Assembly: GCF_023101685.1 (NCBI RefSeq)
Contig: NZ_CP082164.1
Location: forward strand, 5,518,001-5,582,000
Source: Bradyrhizobium sp. 186
Lineage (GTDB): Bacteria > Pseudomonadota > Alphaproteobacteria > Rhizobiales > Xanthobacteraceae
DNA: 64,000 bases
Direction: 5' to 3'
The notes below the pieces were generated by a model. It did no database searches, had not been told where the DNA came from, and saw nothing but the letters and a program-made list of their open reading frames with translations. The position numbers and the translations under genes were made by a program. This document shows positions 10,701 through 18,385 of this stretch, piece after piece (the stretch's first letter is position 1; each line of letters opens with the position of its first letter).

Positions 10701-11470
10701 ATGAACGGGCCTGGATGCTGCGCAATGACGCGCATGAACGTGCCGAAATCGTTGGTCTTAGCGGCCTCGTTCCAATAGTCCCGCCCTTCCGATCCAGCCG
10801 GCGACAACGGAATTTCCCCGATCCGCTTGTTGATCAACCCGACTTGCTGCTGATAGTAGGCCGCCGCCTGCTGGTCATCGATTCCGATCAGACCGGCAAG
10901 GCGCGAGGTCAGGAACCGCGAGCCGGCCGCCATCAGGTCTTGAGGCCCGGCGATCGGCTTGTTCGCGATCACGTCGCCGTTCGCGCCACGGATTGCCGTC
11001 TGGTCGGATAGAATGTCGGTAAATCCGCGCATCTGGTCTTGCGCGCGCTCCGCAGCCGAGTTCGCGAGGAACTGGTTATAGGACTGCGGGACGCGCTGGA
11101 CGCCACGGCTAAAGGCGTTCTGGCCCGCGCCGATCGCCGTTTCCCACCAGGACAGCCCCGACAGATCATCGCGCGCGACGGCCGCGTTCTCCGGGTTGCG
11201 CAGCCATTCCGTCAGGCGCGGCGCGCTCGACAGGATCGTGCGGTTCTTCTCGCGCTCAATTGCCTGCTGAAAGACAGGCCGATATTCGGAGACCATCGGC
11301 GCAGGCGGAACCGGGTTTCCCGTCACCTTGCCGAACTCGGTTGCAAGGTTCAGATCGCCGGCAACCTCATCCGGCGAGCCCTCGACGCTGGACAGCACGG
11401 TATTTGCCGCCTCGACCCCGTTCTGTTGCTGCTTCGCTTTCCAGGCCGTATAGTCCGCGATCGTATCCAT
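4787..11470 (-). CDS. Giant polyvalent internal virion / ejection protein with HExxH
   Basis: A 2227-residue protein in the place of T7 gp16. It is probably packaged in the capsid and ejected with the DNA. Three parts can be described. The N-terminal third is helical, with Gly/Ala-rich stretches that could be membrane-active (about residues 250-410). A zinc-metallopeptidase signature H885-E-S-G-H889 follows. The C-terminal region (about 1900-2200) resembles the LPD38-type domain of large phage polyvalent proteins, with the segment that reads LFTTLGSYMFAKFNVAYER. Long helical linkers fill the rest. A single intact frame of this size argues that the prophage is recent or under selection. Confidence 0.85.
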   Translation of the reverse strand: MDTIADYTAWKAKQQQNGVEAANTVLSSVEGSPDEVAGDLNLATEFGKVTGNPVPPAPMVSEYRPVFQQAIEREKNRTILSSAPRLTEWLRNPENAAVARDDLSGLSWWETAIGAGQNAFSRGVQRVPQSYNQFLANSAAERAQDQMRGFTDILSDQTAIRGANGDVIANKPIAGPQDLMAAGSRFLTSRLAGLIGIDDQQAAAYYQQQVGLINKRIGEIPLSPAGSEGRDYWNEAAKTNDFGTFMRVIAQHPGPFMAFVGETAAESLPSMAAAIGVGVVTRSPAAGATFMGVNSAITEKGSTPADFFREKGIDISTPEGAAKAVGDPALMREAIKRGDARGLVVGLMDGLSGGVAGKTLVQSHVGNMILQSITQAFMGAAGEAGGQIAAGQPISLGDILMEGFAEFAGAPVEVAGMGGGRLMESARKVKEAGERRALFEALSGQAQSSILRNRMPDKFRQFVEAATANGPVENVYVPADQFVQYFQGIGVDPHALVDELDGVSRDDLDAAIAGGGDLQIPTATYAAKIAGSQHDAFLMDNMRFDPDQFTAVEAQQFNERAQEAMQEAHDVAERVRVEGEQLRSFEQEIYDTMVSRLRAAGRSTDVATTEAMLYPAFYRVMAERSGLTTEEFMQRYPLPQVAGDIPEGIQYKTADDLNRTLAEARSRKAVKDTRQTLLEFIDQHGGINDVGGELKARNAETVSRGKGKKSLKLARKGVLAGARDLLGGVAGSGKKHGADDVAQAAIEAGFLADDPAVDEYKAALAEGREVPDIVRPFMAAIDRELRGEPQYSATEQADPAVARAGELDDIEAYLSSLGVTLQDDDATIRQAIDGAKQYAQAGPRRLFQSGGPGPRGAIQFPAAGVGNGDTVIRLFQTADLSTMLHESGHYFLTVIQDMAARGEDGATADYATVKEWWGANAADVAADAKRVMPDVAVTADDVKAALANGTTGDVMKDAAIDVGMQEQWARAFEGYLMDGKAPSADLRSAFEKFRAWLISVYRRLTSLNVTVSDDIRGVFDRMIASDDEIAKATAETGDAGPVFATAESMGLTDEQYAGFLKLRDQAQEDAKARLLRETMAPIKRQQEKWFKEERKAARADVEREVNAFPMYRALEWMGNRRWLGEGQPEEMPDIRLSKDALVERYGEGVLKTLPRGKQTVYTVEGGLDPDEAAGWFGFRSGDEMVRSLEAATPRKQAIDAETDRVMRDRHGDALNDGEIEAHALDAIHGPDKRGMWIAAELKAVVDVAGTGKAMTMKEARATARQTIGRMRVRDAMNANRFLAAERKAADEAARLGATLAREKIWLDNARRKIGTAARAAVRGEGSVDAVNAAIDANNAKFETSIASYTVPDREVVGKDGQAKTVKGGQRTATSHGYNDLVAKLIDAKRRQLLNHAFYSEARKVGDEVEKAERFVDKLGKASHRERIAGAGRRDNAQVDYLSAIDELLERYDFRQMSGAAEQRRGSLNAFVAAMTAAGRENELAIPENVLADAIRKPYKTLPVEELRGVVDSLKNLEHIALRWDKLIDAQREREFSATAEGIASAIDKNLPKRPPGAVKTKGEQARNTARAYLDSVLNATTLLRAIDGFADQGAAYQGIKAPLDEAQNRLIVRKQDAAKALEGLYAVYTKEERRAMSVRTVMPELGISISKWEKIALALNTGNEGNLSRLTDPRARRPFTMDQVSAVLASLDARDADFVQSVWDYIGTFKGDIAARERRATGVEPAWVDASPVTIGGKQLGGGYYPIKYDTRLSSTAADRETVDIAQSLAAGRFGKAQTRNGHLKERAAGGDGSIDLDIGVMHKHVNQVIYDLEMSEPVANAWRLIQDGRVRSALDDAGRSADFDALQAWLKDAAEGELGATSPVGAVLRGLKSNFTAAKLAFNISNALLQVTGVAQSFVVVGKKDMAIGIMKAARNPAAAASAVAAKSPFMASRQTTFNKDVMDFLEDSAAGATASRIKEFKKTIWGPASFWLMQKVQWHFADVPTWIAGYEQGLRKFGNDEAQAVAHADGLVKRAQASGLFIDRAGVERGSLSSRNRQYDIVKLFTTLGSYMFAKFNVAYERTAVASRTVRDEGVSVKSAQEVASWTLDMTLLFVLEALVGAAIKGQLPGQGDGGDDESWLAWLAKNTAFSVLGTLPFIRDGVSALQGHGGGGAYGSIVEELSKPAKEAAHGEVNKALVKSIVNAAGTVTGFPSVAANRVVDAGWRQSEGEAVSPLEFVFGKFKK

Positions 11471-11484
11471 TCCGGGGGCTTTCT

Positions 11485-11628
11485 GTGAACTCTAATCCGA
11501 TCGGCCGGGCGCAAATCGCCCGGCGCTTCATCGTCAACATGATCATCGCGCCCGCCATCCTCATCACAGCATTCGTCGCTGTGATCTGGCTGCTTGGCGT
11601 AGTCGGGATCATCAACGTCAACGGTTGA
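11485..11628 (+). CDS. Small membrane protein candidate
   Basis: A GTG start with GGGGG about 8 bases upstream opens 47 codons: a short polar head and one strongly hydrophobic segment (about residues 18-42). It lies on the plus strand in the gap between two minus-strand ejection genes and overlaps the 3' end of the 854-residue gene by 11 bases. No family is recognised. It could be chance. Confidence 0.3.
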   Translation: MNSNPIGRAQIARRFIVNMIIAPAILITAFVAVIWLLGVVGIINVNG

Positions 11629-14182
11629 GGACGAAATCCTGATACCGCTTGGTCACCTCGACCTCGCTAGGCTTGCGGCCAAGCTCACGCTCCAGATCGC
11701 CCGCGATGCCCCGTCGAAGGTCGATCGGAATGTCCGCATACTTCACCGCCACATCGACCGTCGCGTTGTCCGGCCTCGACGCTGCGTCGAACGCGAACGT
11801 CTTGCCATTGCTGAACGTGCCGGCAACACCGGGCGGTGCCCATGTGTTGGTGCCCCACAGCGTGCCCGGCGTCTTGACCACGACGGGCAGAAGCAGCCGA
11901 TTGATCATCGACTGAATATCGGCCTGCGTCGGCTTCCGATCCGAGTTTGCGCGTTTAAACTCGTCCATCTGCGAGGCCAGCGCATTGTTGAAACTTGCCA
12001 CCCGCTTATTGGCCTCGTCTAGCTGGCTTCCCTTCTTGCCGGCCGTGGAAATGCCAACGGCCGCCAACTGCTGCTCAGCCTGCGAAAACGCCGCAGTCAG
12101 GTTCAGCCCGTCCTCGCGCGCCTTGCGCTGGTCGGTGAGCGCGCTGGATTGCAGCCCCGACAGTTCCTTGATGTCGGCGCGAGACAGCTTGTCGCGATAG
12201 TCATTCAGATCGACCTTAGAGAAAAATTCCGGGTCCATGGCCGCAGCGCGGCGCATGCCATACAGCATTTCCTCATCGCTCTTAATCTCGCGGCCCTTCT
12301 GGACCGTGTCCATGTAGCTCCAGGCCGACGACACCGCAGCCATACCCGCCGCCTGCCGAACCTCCATCGGGATTTGATCCGGCGTCTTGCCCTGGTCGAT
12401 ATAGTTCCAGAGCGCCGCCTTGGCCTGCCTCTCGTTCGCCTCCTGCGCCTTGTGCTGCGTTTCGAGCATCGCGTTGATCCGCTTACGCGTTAGCTCTTGA
12501 ACCTGCGGGTCTTTGATCGTCGAGAGGTAGCTTTCCATATCGGTGAAGAACGATTGCGTGTCGCGCCCCGCCGCCGTCATGTTGATGCCAAGGACCGCGT
12601 CAGCCTCCTGGTTGCGCCGCTTCTTGTTCACGCCATCATTGTTGTCCTGGAGCCCACGGATCGCGGTCGCAATCTCAGCCGGGCCGCCCGTGCGGATCGC
12701 GTCCGAAACCGACTGCGGCAGCGTCCCGTAATTGTAGGCGACCGACGACACCGCCGCCTTGGCCGGCGCGGAAAGCCCGTCCCACTTGTCTTGACCAACG
12801 GTCCCGGCGATCTTGCCCTGCGTCGCGACGATGCGCCGTTGCAGATCGCGCGTGGCATCGGCCTGCGTCACGGTCATGCCCGCCTTGACCTCGGCAACGG
12901 TACCATCCTCGCGCGTGATCGTGTCCGAGCCGAACCCTACGCGGAGGTGGTTCACGTCCCAATAGGGCGCGGACTTGAAGCCCTCGAACCGGGAGATCAT
13001 GTCATAGGCCGAGGCGATGGGCCGGCCCGCGGAGGCCGCTGGGGCCTTGCCGGCGTACATCTGCTCTTGCTGTTCGTGGAGCGTCTTGGCGTAAGCGCTC
13101 GCCTGATCCGGGGTTTCAAACTTTCCAAGGTGCTTGCCGGTTTTCTTGAACTGCGCAACAGCCTCATCGTTCGACAGCAACTTGCCGTCATCGCTGACGG
13201 TCGGGATCAGGGTTTCCTTGCCGTCACCAAAATCGAACGACGCCGACCTGACGGTGCTGATATCCTTTCCGTTCTGGACGCGCGGGCGCTTGGTCAAGTC
13301 GATGTTGCCGCGATCCGTCAACCCGGCCGGCGACGGATCAGCCATGAACGCATCGGTCGGCGCGGCGCTGGTCCGACCGGCAATGAAGTCAGCCGCCGCG
13401 CGCGAGGACTGCGCCTCTTTCAACGGCACCTTGAGCGAGTGTTCCAGCGCGTACCGATCCGCGCCGCTGATGAAATCAGCCTTATCCGCCATGTACTTTT
13501 CGGCGGCGATCGGATCGCTCTGCGCCATCTGGAGCGTGATGTTCTTGTGAACGCCCGAGACGAATTCCTTTTCCTTCTGGCTTTGCGTGTCCGCGTCCCA
13601 GCCGTGCAACTCGCCGTTCTGGCGAAGCTCCAGGATGCCCGCCGCGAGGTTCTTGGTCACGGCTTTCGGGTTGTTGAAGTTCACCAGCGCATCATCACCG
13701 AACGACTGGACGCGCGCCGCCGAGGCGTCGCCGACCCATTGCTTGCGCGCCTGCGCCGAGTGAACAACCGACTGCTGCAAAGTCGATTGCAGCCGCGCTG
13801 TCGAGGCCGTGTCATAGGCCCGCGCCGCTCCAGGCGGGAGACCCTGCCCGTATTCCTTCCGCTTCTCTGCGGCCTCGCGCTCGAAATCCGTCCGACCGTC
13901 AACAGCGTTCTTGCCCTCCAGCGTCATAAACCCGCCCTCGCCGTACTGGCGATTGCGCACCCACTCCGCATAGCGATTGTCCGCGTCCTTCGCGCGCGTC
14001 ACGTCCTCAATCTGCTGGACCTTGAACAGCGCATCGCTCGCCGTGTCAGCACCCTTGCCGAGCGCTTCCAGGCCCTTGCCGATATCCGCGCCGAAGCTCT
14101 CCGGCGTCGCGCGAACGTCAACGTCCTGCCGAAACTCCGGGCGCAGATCCACCGATTGCTGATACTCAGGAACCTTGACCAT
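11618..14182 (-). CDS. Internal virion protein with lysozyme-like domain
   Basis: An 854-residue protein in the T7 gp15/gp16 position. Residues 1-280 are helical and charged. Residues about 285-370 are a small module (ending FETPDQASAYAK) seen in other phage structural proteins. A GH24-like muramidase domain starts near 395, with E400 and D409 at the normal E-x8-D spacing. The residue that aligns with the third catalytic position (Thr in T4 lysozyme) is Arg or Val here. The C-terminal 300 residues are helical. The likely role is local peptidoglycan opening during DNA ejection. Catalytic competence is uncertain because of the Thr change. Confidence 0.82.
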   Translation of the reverse strand: MVKVPEYQQSVDLRPEFRQDVDVRATPESFGADIGKGLEALGKGADTASDALFKVQQIEDVTRAKDADNRYAEWVRNRQYGEGGFMTLEGKNAVDGRTDFEREAAEKRKEYGQGLPPGAARAYDTASTARLQSTLQQSVVHSAQARKQWVGDASAARVQSFGDDALVNFNNPKAVTKNLAAGILELRQNGELHGWDADTQSQKEKEFVSGVHKNITLQMAQSDPIAAEKYMADKADFISGADRYALEHSLKVPLKEAQSSRAAADFIAGRTSAAPTDAFMADPSPAGLTDRGNIDLTKRPRVQNGKDISTVRSASFDFGDGKETLIPTVSDDGKLLSNDEAVAQFKKTGKHLGKFETPDQASAYAKTLHEQQEQMYAGKAPAASAGRPIASAYDMISRFEGFKSAPYWDVNHLRVGFGSDTITREDGTVAEVKAGMTVTQADATRDLQRRIVATQGKIAGTVGQDKWDGLSAPAKAAVSSVAYNYGTLPQSVSDAIRTGGPAEIATAIRGLQDNNDGVNKKRRNQEADAVLGINMTAAGRDTQSFFTDMESYLSTIKDPQVQELTRKRINAMLETQHKAQEANERQAKAALWNYIDQGKTPDQIPMEVRQAAGMAAVSSAWSYMDTVQKGREIKSDEEMLYGMRRAAAMDPEFFSKVDLNDYRDKLSRADIKELSGLQSSALTDQRKAREDGLNLTAAFSQAEQQLAAVGISTAGKKGSQLDEANKRVASFNNALASQMDEFKRANSDRKPTQADIQSMINRLLLPVVVKTPGTLWGTNTWAPPGVAGTFSNGKTFAFDAASRPDNATVDVAVKYADIPIDLRRGIAGDLERELGRKPSEVEVTKRYQDFVLNR

Positions 14183-14745
14183 TAGCCTGCCCCGTAACCG
14201 CTAGGCGATCCGCCGCCCATCAAAAGACTGCCGAATCCCTTCCCGCCGCCCGCCTTGTATTTTCCGTAAGCCTGACCGCCGCCGCCAAGGATCGTTGCAC
14301 CGGCTTTCAGATACCCGCCCATTTCGGCGCTGTCCGCCTGCGAGCGCTGCAAGATCGCCTGTGAGCGCTGGTTAGCCCCCTGGACGCGGTAGTCATAGGA
14401 CTCCCGGTTGGCGTTGGTCCTGATCGTCAGCGCGTCAAGCTCGCCCATCGTGGCGGTATCGACCAGCGTATCCAGCGGCGAACCGAACGTCAGATCAACA
14501 CCATTCGCAGCCATCGCCGCAGTCTGCTTGCCGACCACGCCCGCGACCTCTTGGCGCTTGCGCTGTTCGACAATCGCGCCGCGATCGAGCGCGTCCTTAG
14601 CCCGGCGATCCGCGAGCGTCGCGTTCATGTCCGAGATTTGCGCGTTGTACCGGCCTGAGGCCGCCGCCGCTTGCCCCTGCTGCACCGCGCCGGCCGCGCC
14701 CAACACCGTCGAGCCGATCGCCAGAGCCGTCATTATTTCGCACAT
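14182..14745 (-). CDS. gp14-like internal virion protein
   Basis: A 187-residue protein. It has a hydrophobic Ala/Gly N-terminus (residues 5-20), a long helical middle, then a Gly-rich tail. This is typical of T7 gp14-type ejection proteins that insert in the outer membrane. Its first 149 bases overlap the frame of the upstream gp13-like gene. An alternative ATG at 14733 barely changes that. It starts just after the conserved part of gp13, so the start is credible. Confidence 0.72.
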   Translation of the reverse strand: MCEIMTALAIGSTVLGAAGAVQQGQAAAASGRYNAQISDMNATLADRRAKDALDRGAIVEQRKRQEVAGVVGKQTAAMAANGVDLTFGSPLDTLVDTATMGELDALTIRTNANRESYDYRVQGANQRSQAILQRSQADSAEMGGYLKAGATILGGGGQAYGKYKAGGGKGFGSLLMGGGSPSGYGAG

Positions 14746-15205
14746 CGCAAGACCTCAATTCGAACGCCCGGAAGGCGTAGCCGCCGAAAATGACCGGATC
14801 GGAAAACTTGAAGCCAAGCCACGCCAGCCAGCGCTTGGAGACCTTGTTCCGGTCATCGACGAAATTCCTGAGAACCGGATAACGCTGCAACAGTTGATCG
14901 CGCCAACTGACCGAGCCGCGCAGGAACGCCAGATAGTGCCGCTCGATCGCGTCCGTCCCGAGCAGCCAGGGCGCACCGACCCCGGCAAGGATATTGAGAT
15001 CAGCCGCGCCGAACATGACTTCCGGCCGGCCGTCGATCACCGCCACCCAGGCTATCGACGACTTGCGCAGCGAGAACGCCAACGCCTCGGCCGGCGACTT
15101 GCCCGAGCCCGCCGCGATTTCATCGCGATCGGCCTGCCGCATCCGCCGCGCAATCGTTCGGATATGCTTCGCCCGCGCCGGGACAATCTCGATGTTAGCG
15201 GCCAA
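14597..15205 (-). CDS. gp13-like virion assembly protein (DUF2833)
   Basis: A 202-residue frame. The first 150 or so residues look like the T7 gp13 / DUF2833 family, which has a GNAT-like fold: RMRQADRDEIAA, then AWVAVIDGRPEVMFG, then WLLGTDAIERH. The last 45 residues are Gly/Arg-rich low complexity and coincide with the overlapping start of the gp14-like gene in another frame. The true product may end near residue 155, for example through a frameshift or a sequencing error. The role in T7 is in assembly of internal proteins. The gene overlaps the tail tube B stop by 11 bases. Confidence 0.7.
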   Translation of the reverse strand: MAANIEIVPARAKHIRTIARRMRQADRDEIAAGSGKSPAEALAFSLRKSSIAWVAVIDGRPEVMFGAADLNILAGVGAPWLLGTDAIERHYLAFLRGSVSWRDQLLQRYPVLRNFVDDRNKVSKRWLAWLGFKFSDPVIFGGYAFRAFELRSCDVRNNDGSGDRLDGVGRGRRGAAGASGGGLRPVQRANLGHERDARGSPG

Positions 15206-17279
15206 CGGTCACGTCCGGCATAATCGCGAGGATAGTCATCGGCAGCGGATCGAATTGCTTCACCCACATGCTGCCCGCCGTGTTCCAGTCCCAGGCCGGC
15301 GTCATCCTGATATCGCCGGTATACATAGCGATAGCCTCGTTCCACGCCTCAGTAGATCGCTGGCGATACTCGACGAGTTTTGGGCTGTCGCGATCGCCGT
15401 CATAAGGCCCGATGAAAATCCCGCGCGTGTTCTCAACGCGCAGCGTCACCTCACTGACCGACTTCATGCGGCCCTGCACCGTGCCGAGACCTTGGACCTG
15501 ACCGAGATCGAGGTTCAGCGTTTGCAGCGAGGCAACCATCGGCAGGCCGATATGAACCTTTGAAGCCGCATTGGCGAGCGTCACCGCGCCGCCAACTACG
15601 GTCAGGTTGCGGATAACGTTGCCATCCGCGAGCGCGACGACGGCTTGTCCCTCCAGATGACCGAGACCGCCGAACGTCTTGGTCGCTCCGCCGTTGTACG
15701 ACAGGCCGCAATCGACAAAGAACGCATCGGCGATCGTCGCAAACACGCGCGTATGCAGCCGCTCGATGTAGCGCTTTGCCACGCCATTGATCGTGCGCTT
15801 GACCAGGAAATACGGGACGTCCTCATTGCCCTCGCCGATCACAACGACGTCCTCGAAAACAGCGTCATTGTCGAGACCGCTTTCGTGACGCGTCCATGCC
15901 CATACCTCATGTTCCCGAAGGTAGGTAAGCGAGACGAGCGATCCATCGTCGAGGATCACCCATGCGATCGAGTACGGAGCTTGCGCATAGCCCCAAGCCT
16001 TGATGTTCTTGTTCTCGAAAAGATGCCGCGCGAGGATCGTCAAATCGCGGCCGACGAAACTGTCCTGTGCAAACTCAAACGAGAAGTCACGAACGACGCC
16101 GCCGCTGCGCTGCGCAAACAGCACCGTGTTTCCGACGACGAGCGGCTGCACCTTGGCGCACCCACGATACCCCTGATTGTCGGTCCTGATCGCGGAAGGC
16201 GTGATCGCGTCGGAGTTCGATCCGCCCGACACGATCCATTCCGCGCCGGACGTTAGCACCATCATGCCTTTGAGCGTCAGGAGCGAGCGGACCTCGTTAA
16301 CCTGCCGGGCCTTGATCCGGAAGGTGACAGCGTCGCTGGCCTTGGCGGGCTGAGAAACGCCATAGTTTTCATAGACGCCGGATTGCGACATCCAGATAGC
16401 CTGCGGATCATTCTTGGTCGAGCCGAGCGCAAGCCGCTGCTCGACGAACGCGCCGCAGCGCGGATAGTTGCCGACGCCGTTGAACGGGTTACGCGCCTTC
16501 TGCGGCGTGTCGCTTTGGTCCGCCGTGAAATTCTTGTCTACGAATGACGTGCCATCGGTGCCGCCGATATAGCCATAGGTGCCGCCGCTTTCCTTGTAGA
16601 CGATATAGCGATCCGCTCCAGCGACCGCGCCCCATGTGATGCTCACCGTTGAGTTCGCATAGTTCAAGTCGCCGAGGACTTGCCCGAACGCCGAGGGTAG
16701 GCTCTCCTCGCCGTTTGCGGCAGATATCGCCGAGACGACGTATTTATAGATCGTGTTTGGCGTCGTGCTCCCGGAGTATGTCACGCTGCTGATTGTCGGG
16801 GCGGCCATCTTTGGCGTGAACGACACGGGCGTGATCGTCCAATTGTTGTCCGCCAACCTCGCGATCTTCTGCAAGGGATAGCCAACATGGCAGACATACA
16901 TCACGTCCGCCTCTTGGATCACAACGAGTTCGTCGAGATCGGCATGCGCGTACGGCGTCACCACCTCGTAAGGCAGACCGGCCGAAAGAACCAGTCCGCC
17001 ATCGCGGTAGACACGAAAATAGAGGTCGCCGAACTCCAGCACATAGGATTGTTCAGTATTGAACTGGAACGGGATCATTCGCGCATCGTTCGCGCTCACC
17101 TTGACCTCGTTGATGAATTGCGTCCCAGCCCGGTTCGACGCGCCACCGTGCGGATGGATGAACAGGTTGATCGCCGTCTTGAGCCCGCTCCCATACTTCG
17201 CGAGATCGGTTCGCGCGCTCAAGGCCGGCGACAACTCCCCGGCAGTGAAGGACGGTTGATAGGTGCGAAGCTCAGCCAT
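15195..17279 (-). CDS. Tail tubular protein B (T7 gp12-like nozzle)
   Basis: A 694-residue beta-rich protein. The N-terminus has the typical opening of podoviral nozzle proteins (QPSFTAGELSPAL, then RAGTQFINEV). A fibronectin-like insertion lies near residues 150-250 (SVTYSGSTTPNT, then VSITWGAVAGADRYIVYK). It forms the tail nozzle below the gp11-like ring. The ATG overlaps the stop of the gp11-like gene, as expected for coupled tail genes. Confidence 0.88.
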   Translation of the reverse strand: MAELRTYQPSFTAGELSPALSARTDLAKYGSGLKTAINLFIHPHGGASNRAGTQFINEVKVSANDARMIPFQFNTEQSYVLEFGDLYFRVYRDGGLVLSAGLPYEVVTPYAHADLDELVVIQEADVMYVCHVGYPLQKIARLADNNWTITPVSFTPKMAAPTISSVTYSGSTTPNTIYKYVVSAISAANGEESLPSAFGQVLGDLNYANSTVSITWGAVAGADRYIVYKESGGTYGYIGGTDGTSFVDKNFTADQSDTPQKARNPFNGVGNYPRCGAFVEQRLALGSTKNDPQAIWMSQSGVYENYGVSQPAKASDAVTFRIKARQVNEVRSLLTLKGMMVLTSGAEWIVSGGSNSDAITPSAIRTDNQGYRGCAKVQPLVVGNTVLFAQRSGGVVRDFSFEFAQDSFVGRDLTILARHLFENKNIKAWGYAQAPYSIAWVILDDGSLVSLTYLREHEVWAWTRHESGLDNDAVFEDVVVIGEGNEDVPYFLVKRTINGVAKRYIERLHTRVFATIADAFFVDCGLSYNGGATKTFGGLGHLEGQAVVALADGNVIRNLTVVGGAVTLANAASKVHIGLPMVASLQTLNLDLGQVQGLGTVQGRMKSVSEVTLRVENTRGIFIGPYDGDRDSPKLVEYRQRSTEAWNEAIAMYTGDIRMTPAWDWNTAGSMWVKQFDPLPMTILAIMPDVTVGR

Positions 17280-17923
17280 CAGGGCACCCAGCCGCGCGGC
17301 AGATTGCCCGGAGCCGATCCCTCGCTACGTCCCTTCAAGAAATCGCTATCAATATCGGAAGTCTCGCGGACCTCGTTGGCGTCTGCCATTTCAGCCGCGC
17401 CCTGCGTCCGCTGGGCAAGCTGGAATGCATCGGCGCGAACCTTGGGATCGCGCGTCAACGGCATCGACAGCTTGACAGAGAGGTGCCAGGACAGCGCCTC
17501 GACGAACAGCGGCGGGAATTTGGTCGGATCAACCAGCCGAACGATGTAGCGCAGGAATGCCGTCGAGAGATTGCAATAGATCACCTCGCCCTCGATCTCG
17601 TAGGGGTTGGCGATTTCCTCTTGCTCCGTTTGCTGGCATGGATTGTCTGCCGAGTACGAGGGCCGCAGCCACAGCACCTTGAGGCAGTCATTCGGGCGCT
17701 TGTAGGCATAGGCCCACTTGCCTGCCTTGTCGTTGGTCACCAGGGCAAGCGCAATCGTCCTGGTCGCGAAGCGCCAGGGATAGCCTTGCAGCAGCAGATC
17801 GCGAGTGTGCTCATAGAATTGATTGCACGCTCGCGCCTCAGGCGTCGGCTCCGACAGCGCGTTGATGTTGTCTTTGCCGAGATTGGACAGGGCAAGATTG
17901 CAGATCGAGACAATCGAGGCCAT
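17279..17923 (-). CDS. Tail tubular protein A (T7 gp11-like adaptor)
   Basis: A 214-residue protein with the gp11 signature: CNLALSNLG at the N-terminus, a CNQFYEHTRDLLL helix, then GYPWRFA. It joins the portal to the nozzle. It sits in canonical order between the capsid genes and gp12. The C-terminal 30 residues are acidic and low-complexity. Confidence 0.88.
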   Translation of the reverse strand: MASIVSICNLALSNLGKDNINALSEPTPEARACNQFYEHTRDLLLQGYPWRFATRTIALALVTNDKAGKWAYAYKRPNDCLKVLWLRPSYSADNPCQQTEQEEIANPYEIEGEVIYCNLSTAFLRYIVRLVDPTKFPPLFVEALSWHLSVKLSMPLTRDPKVRADAFQLAQRTQGAAEMADANEVRETSDIDSDFLKGRSEGSAPGNLPRGWVP

Positions 17924-17926
17924 TCG

Positions 17927-18226
17927 TCACCCGTTCGGGAACAGGACGGACGCGGCATCGGGCTCTTTCTTCTTCGGCTCAAGCGCAGCCTCGGCAATCT
18001 CGAACGAGATCGACCGGCCGCCGCCCTTGCTATCGCTGACGCTCGAAACGCGAACGGTCGCCACCATCGACATTTCCGTGCCGACGCGCGGCGCGGCGTC
18101 GATGCCTAGCGCTTCCATTTGCTTTTCGTCGAGGTAGAGGCAGGGATAGTATTCATCCCCGTCAGCGTCAGCCGGCCGAGGGGCCATGTCGCTGTATTTC
18201 TGCTTGAGGCTTGCGAGCTTTGCCAT
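17927..18226 (-). CDS. Capsid staple-like minor head protein
   Basis: A 99-residue protein: a charged N-terminus, a DEKQMEALGI helix, then a beta-rich core (GTEMSMVATVRVSSV). This is the layout of small capsid staple or stabilising proteins found beside gp11 in BPP-1-like podoviruses. The last nine residues (AASVLFPNG) reproduce a peptide found twice in the scaffold protein. The stop is 3 bases before the gp11 start. The family call is by resemblance. Confidence 0.6.
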   Translation of the reverse strand: MAKLASLKQKYSDMAPRPADADGDEYYPCLYLDEKQMEALGIDAAPRVGTEMSMVATVRVSSVSDSKGGGRSISFEIAEAALEPKKKEPDAASVLFPNG

Positions 18227-18385
18227 CTTCCACCCGTGATCATCGACACGGATGGCACAATCGGGCTAGATGGTTGTTTCTCTAAACCAAGGCCACACTT
18301 TCACTGCCCCTGAGGGAGTGGACGAGAGTGGACGGATTGAGCCGGTGGCTAAGTCAGTGCTATTCTGGTTGCAGGGAGTACCAGA

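Noticed and set aside
12497..14185. Plus-strand open frame of 562 codons
   Set aside because: Antisense to the 854-residue ejection protein; the Arg/Leu-rich content shows no domain.
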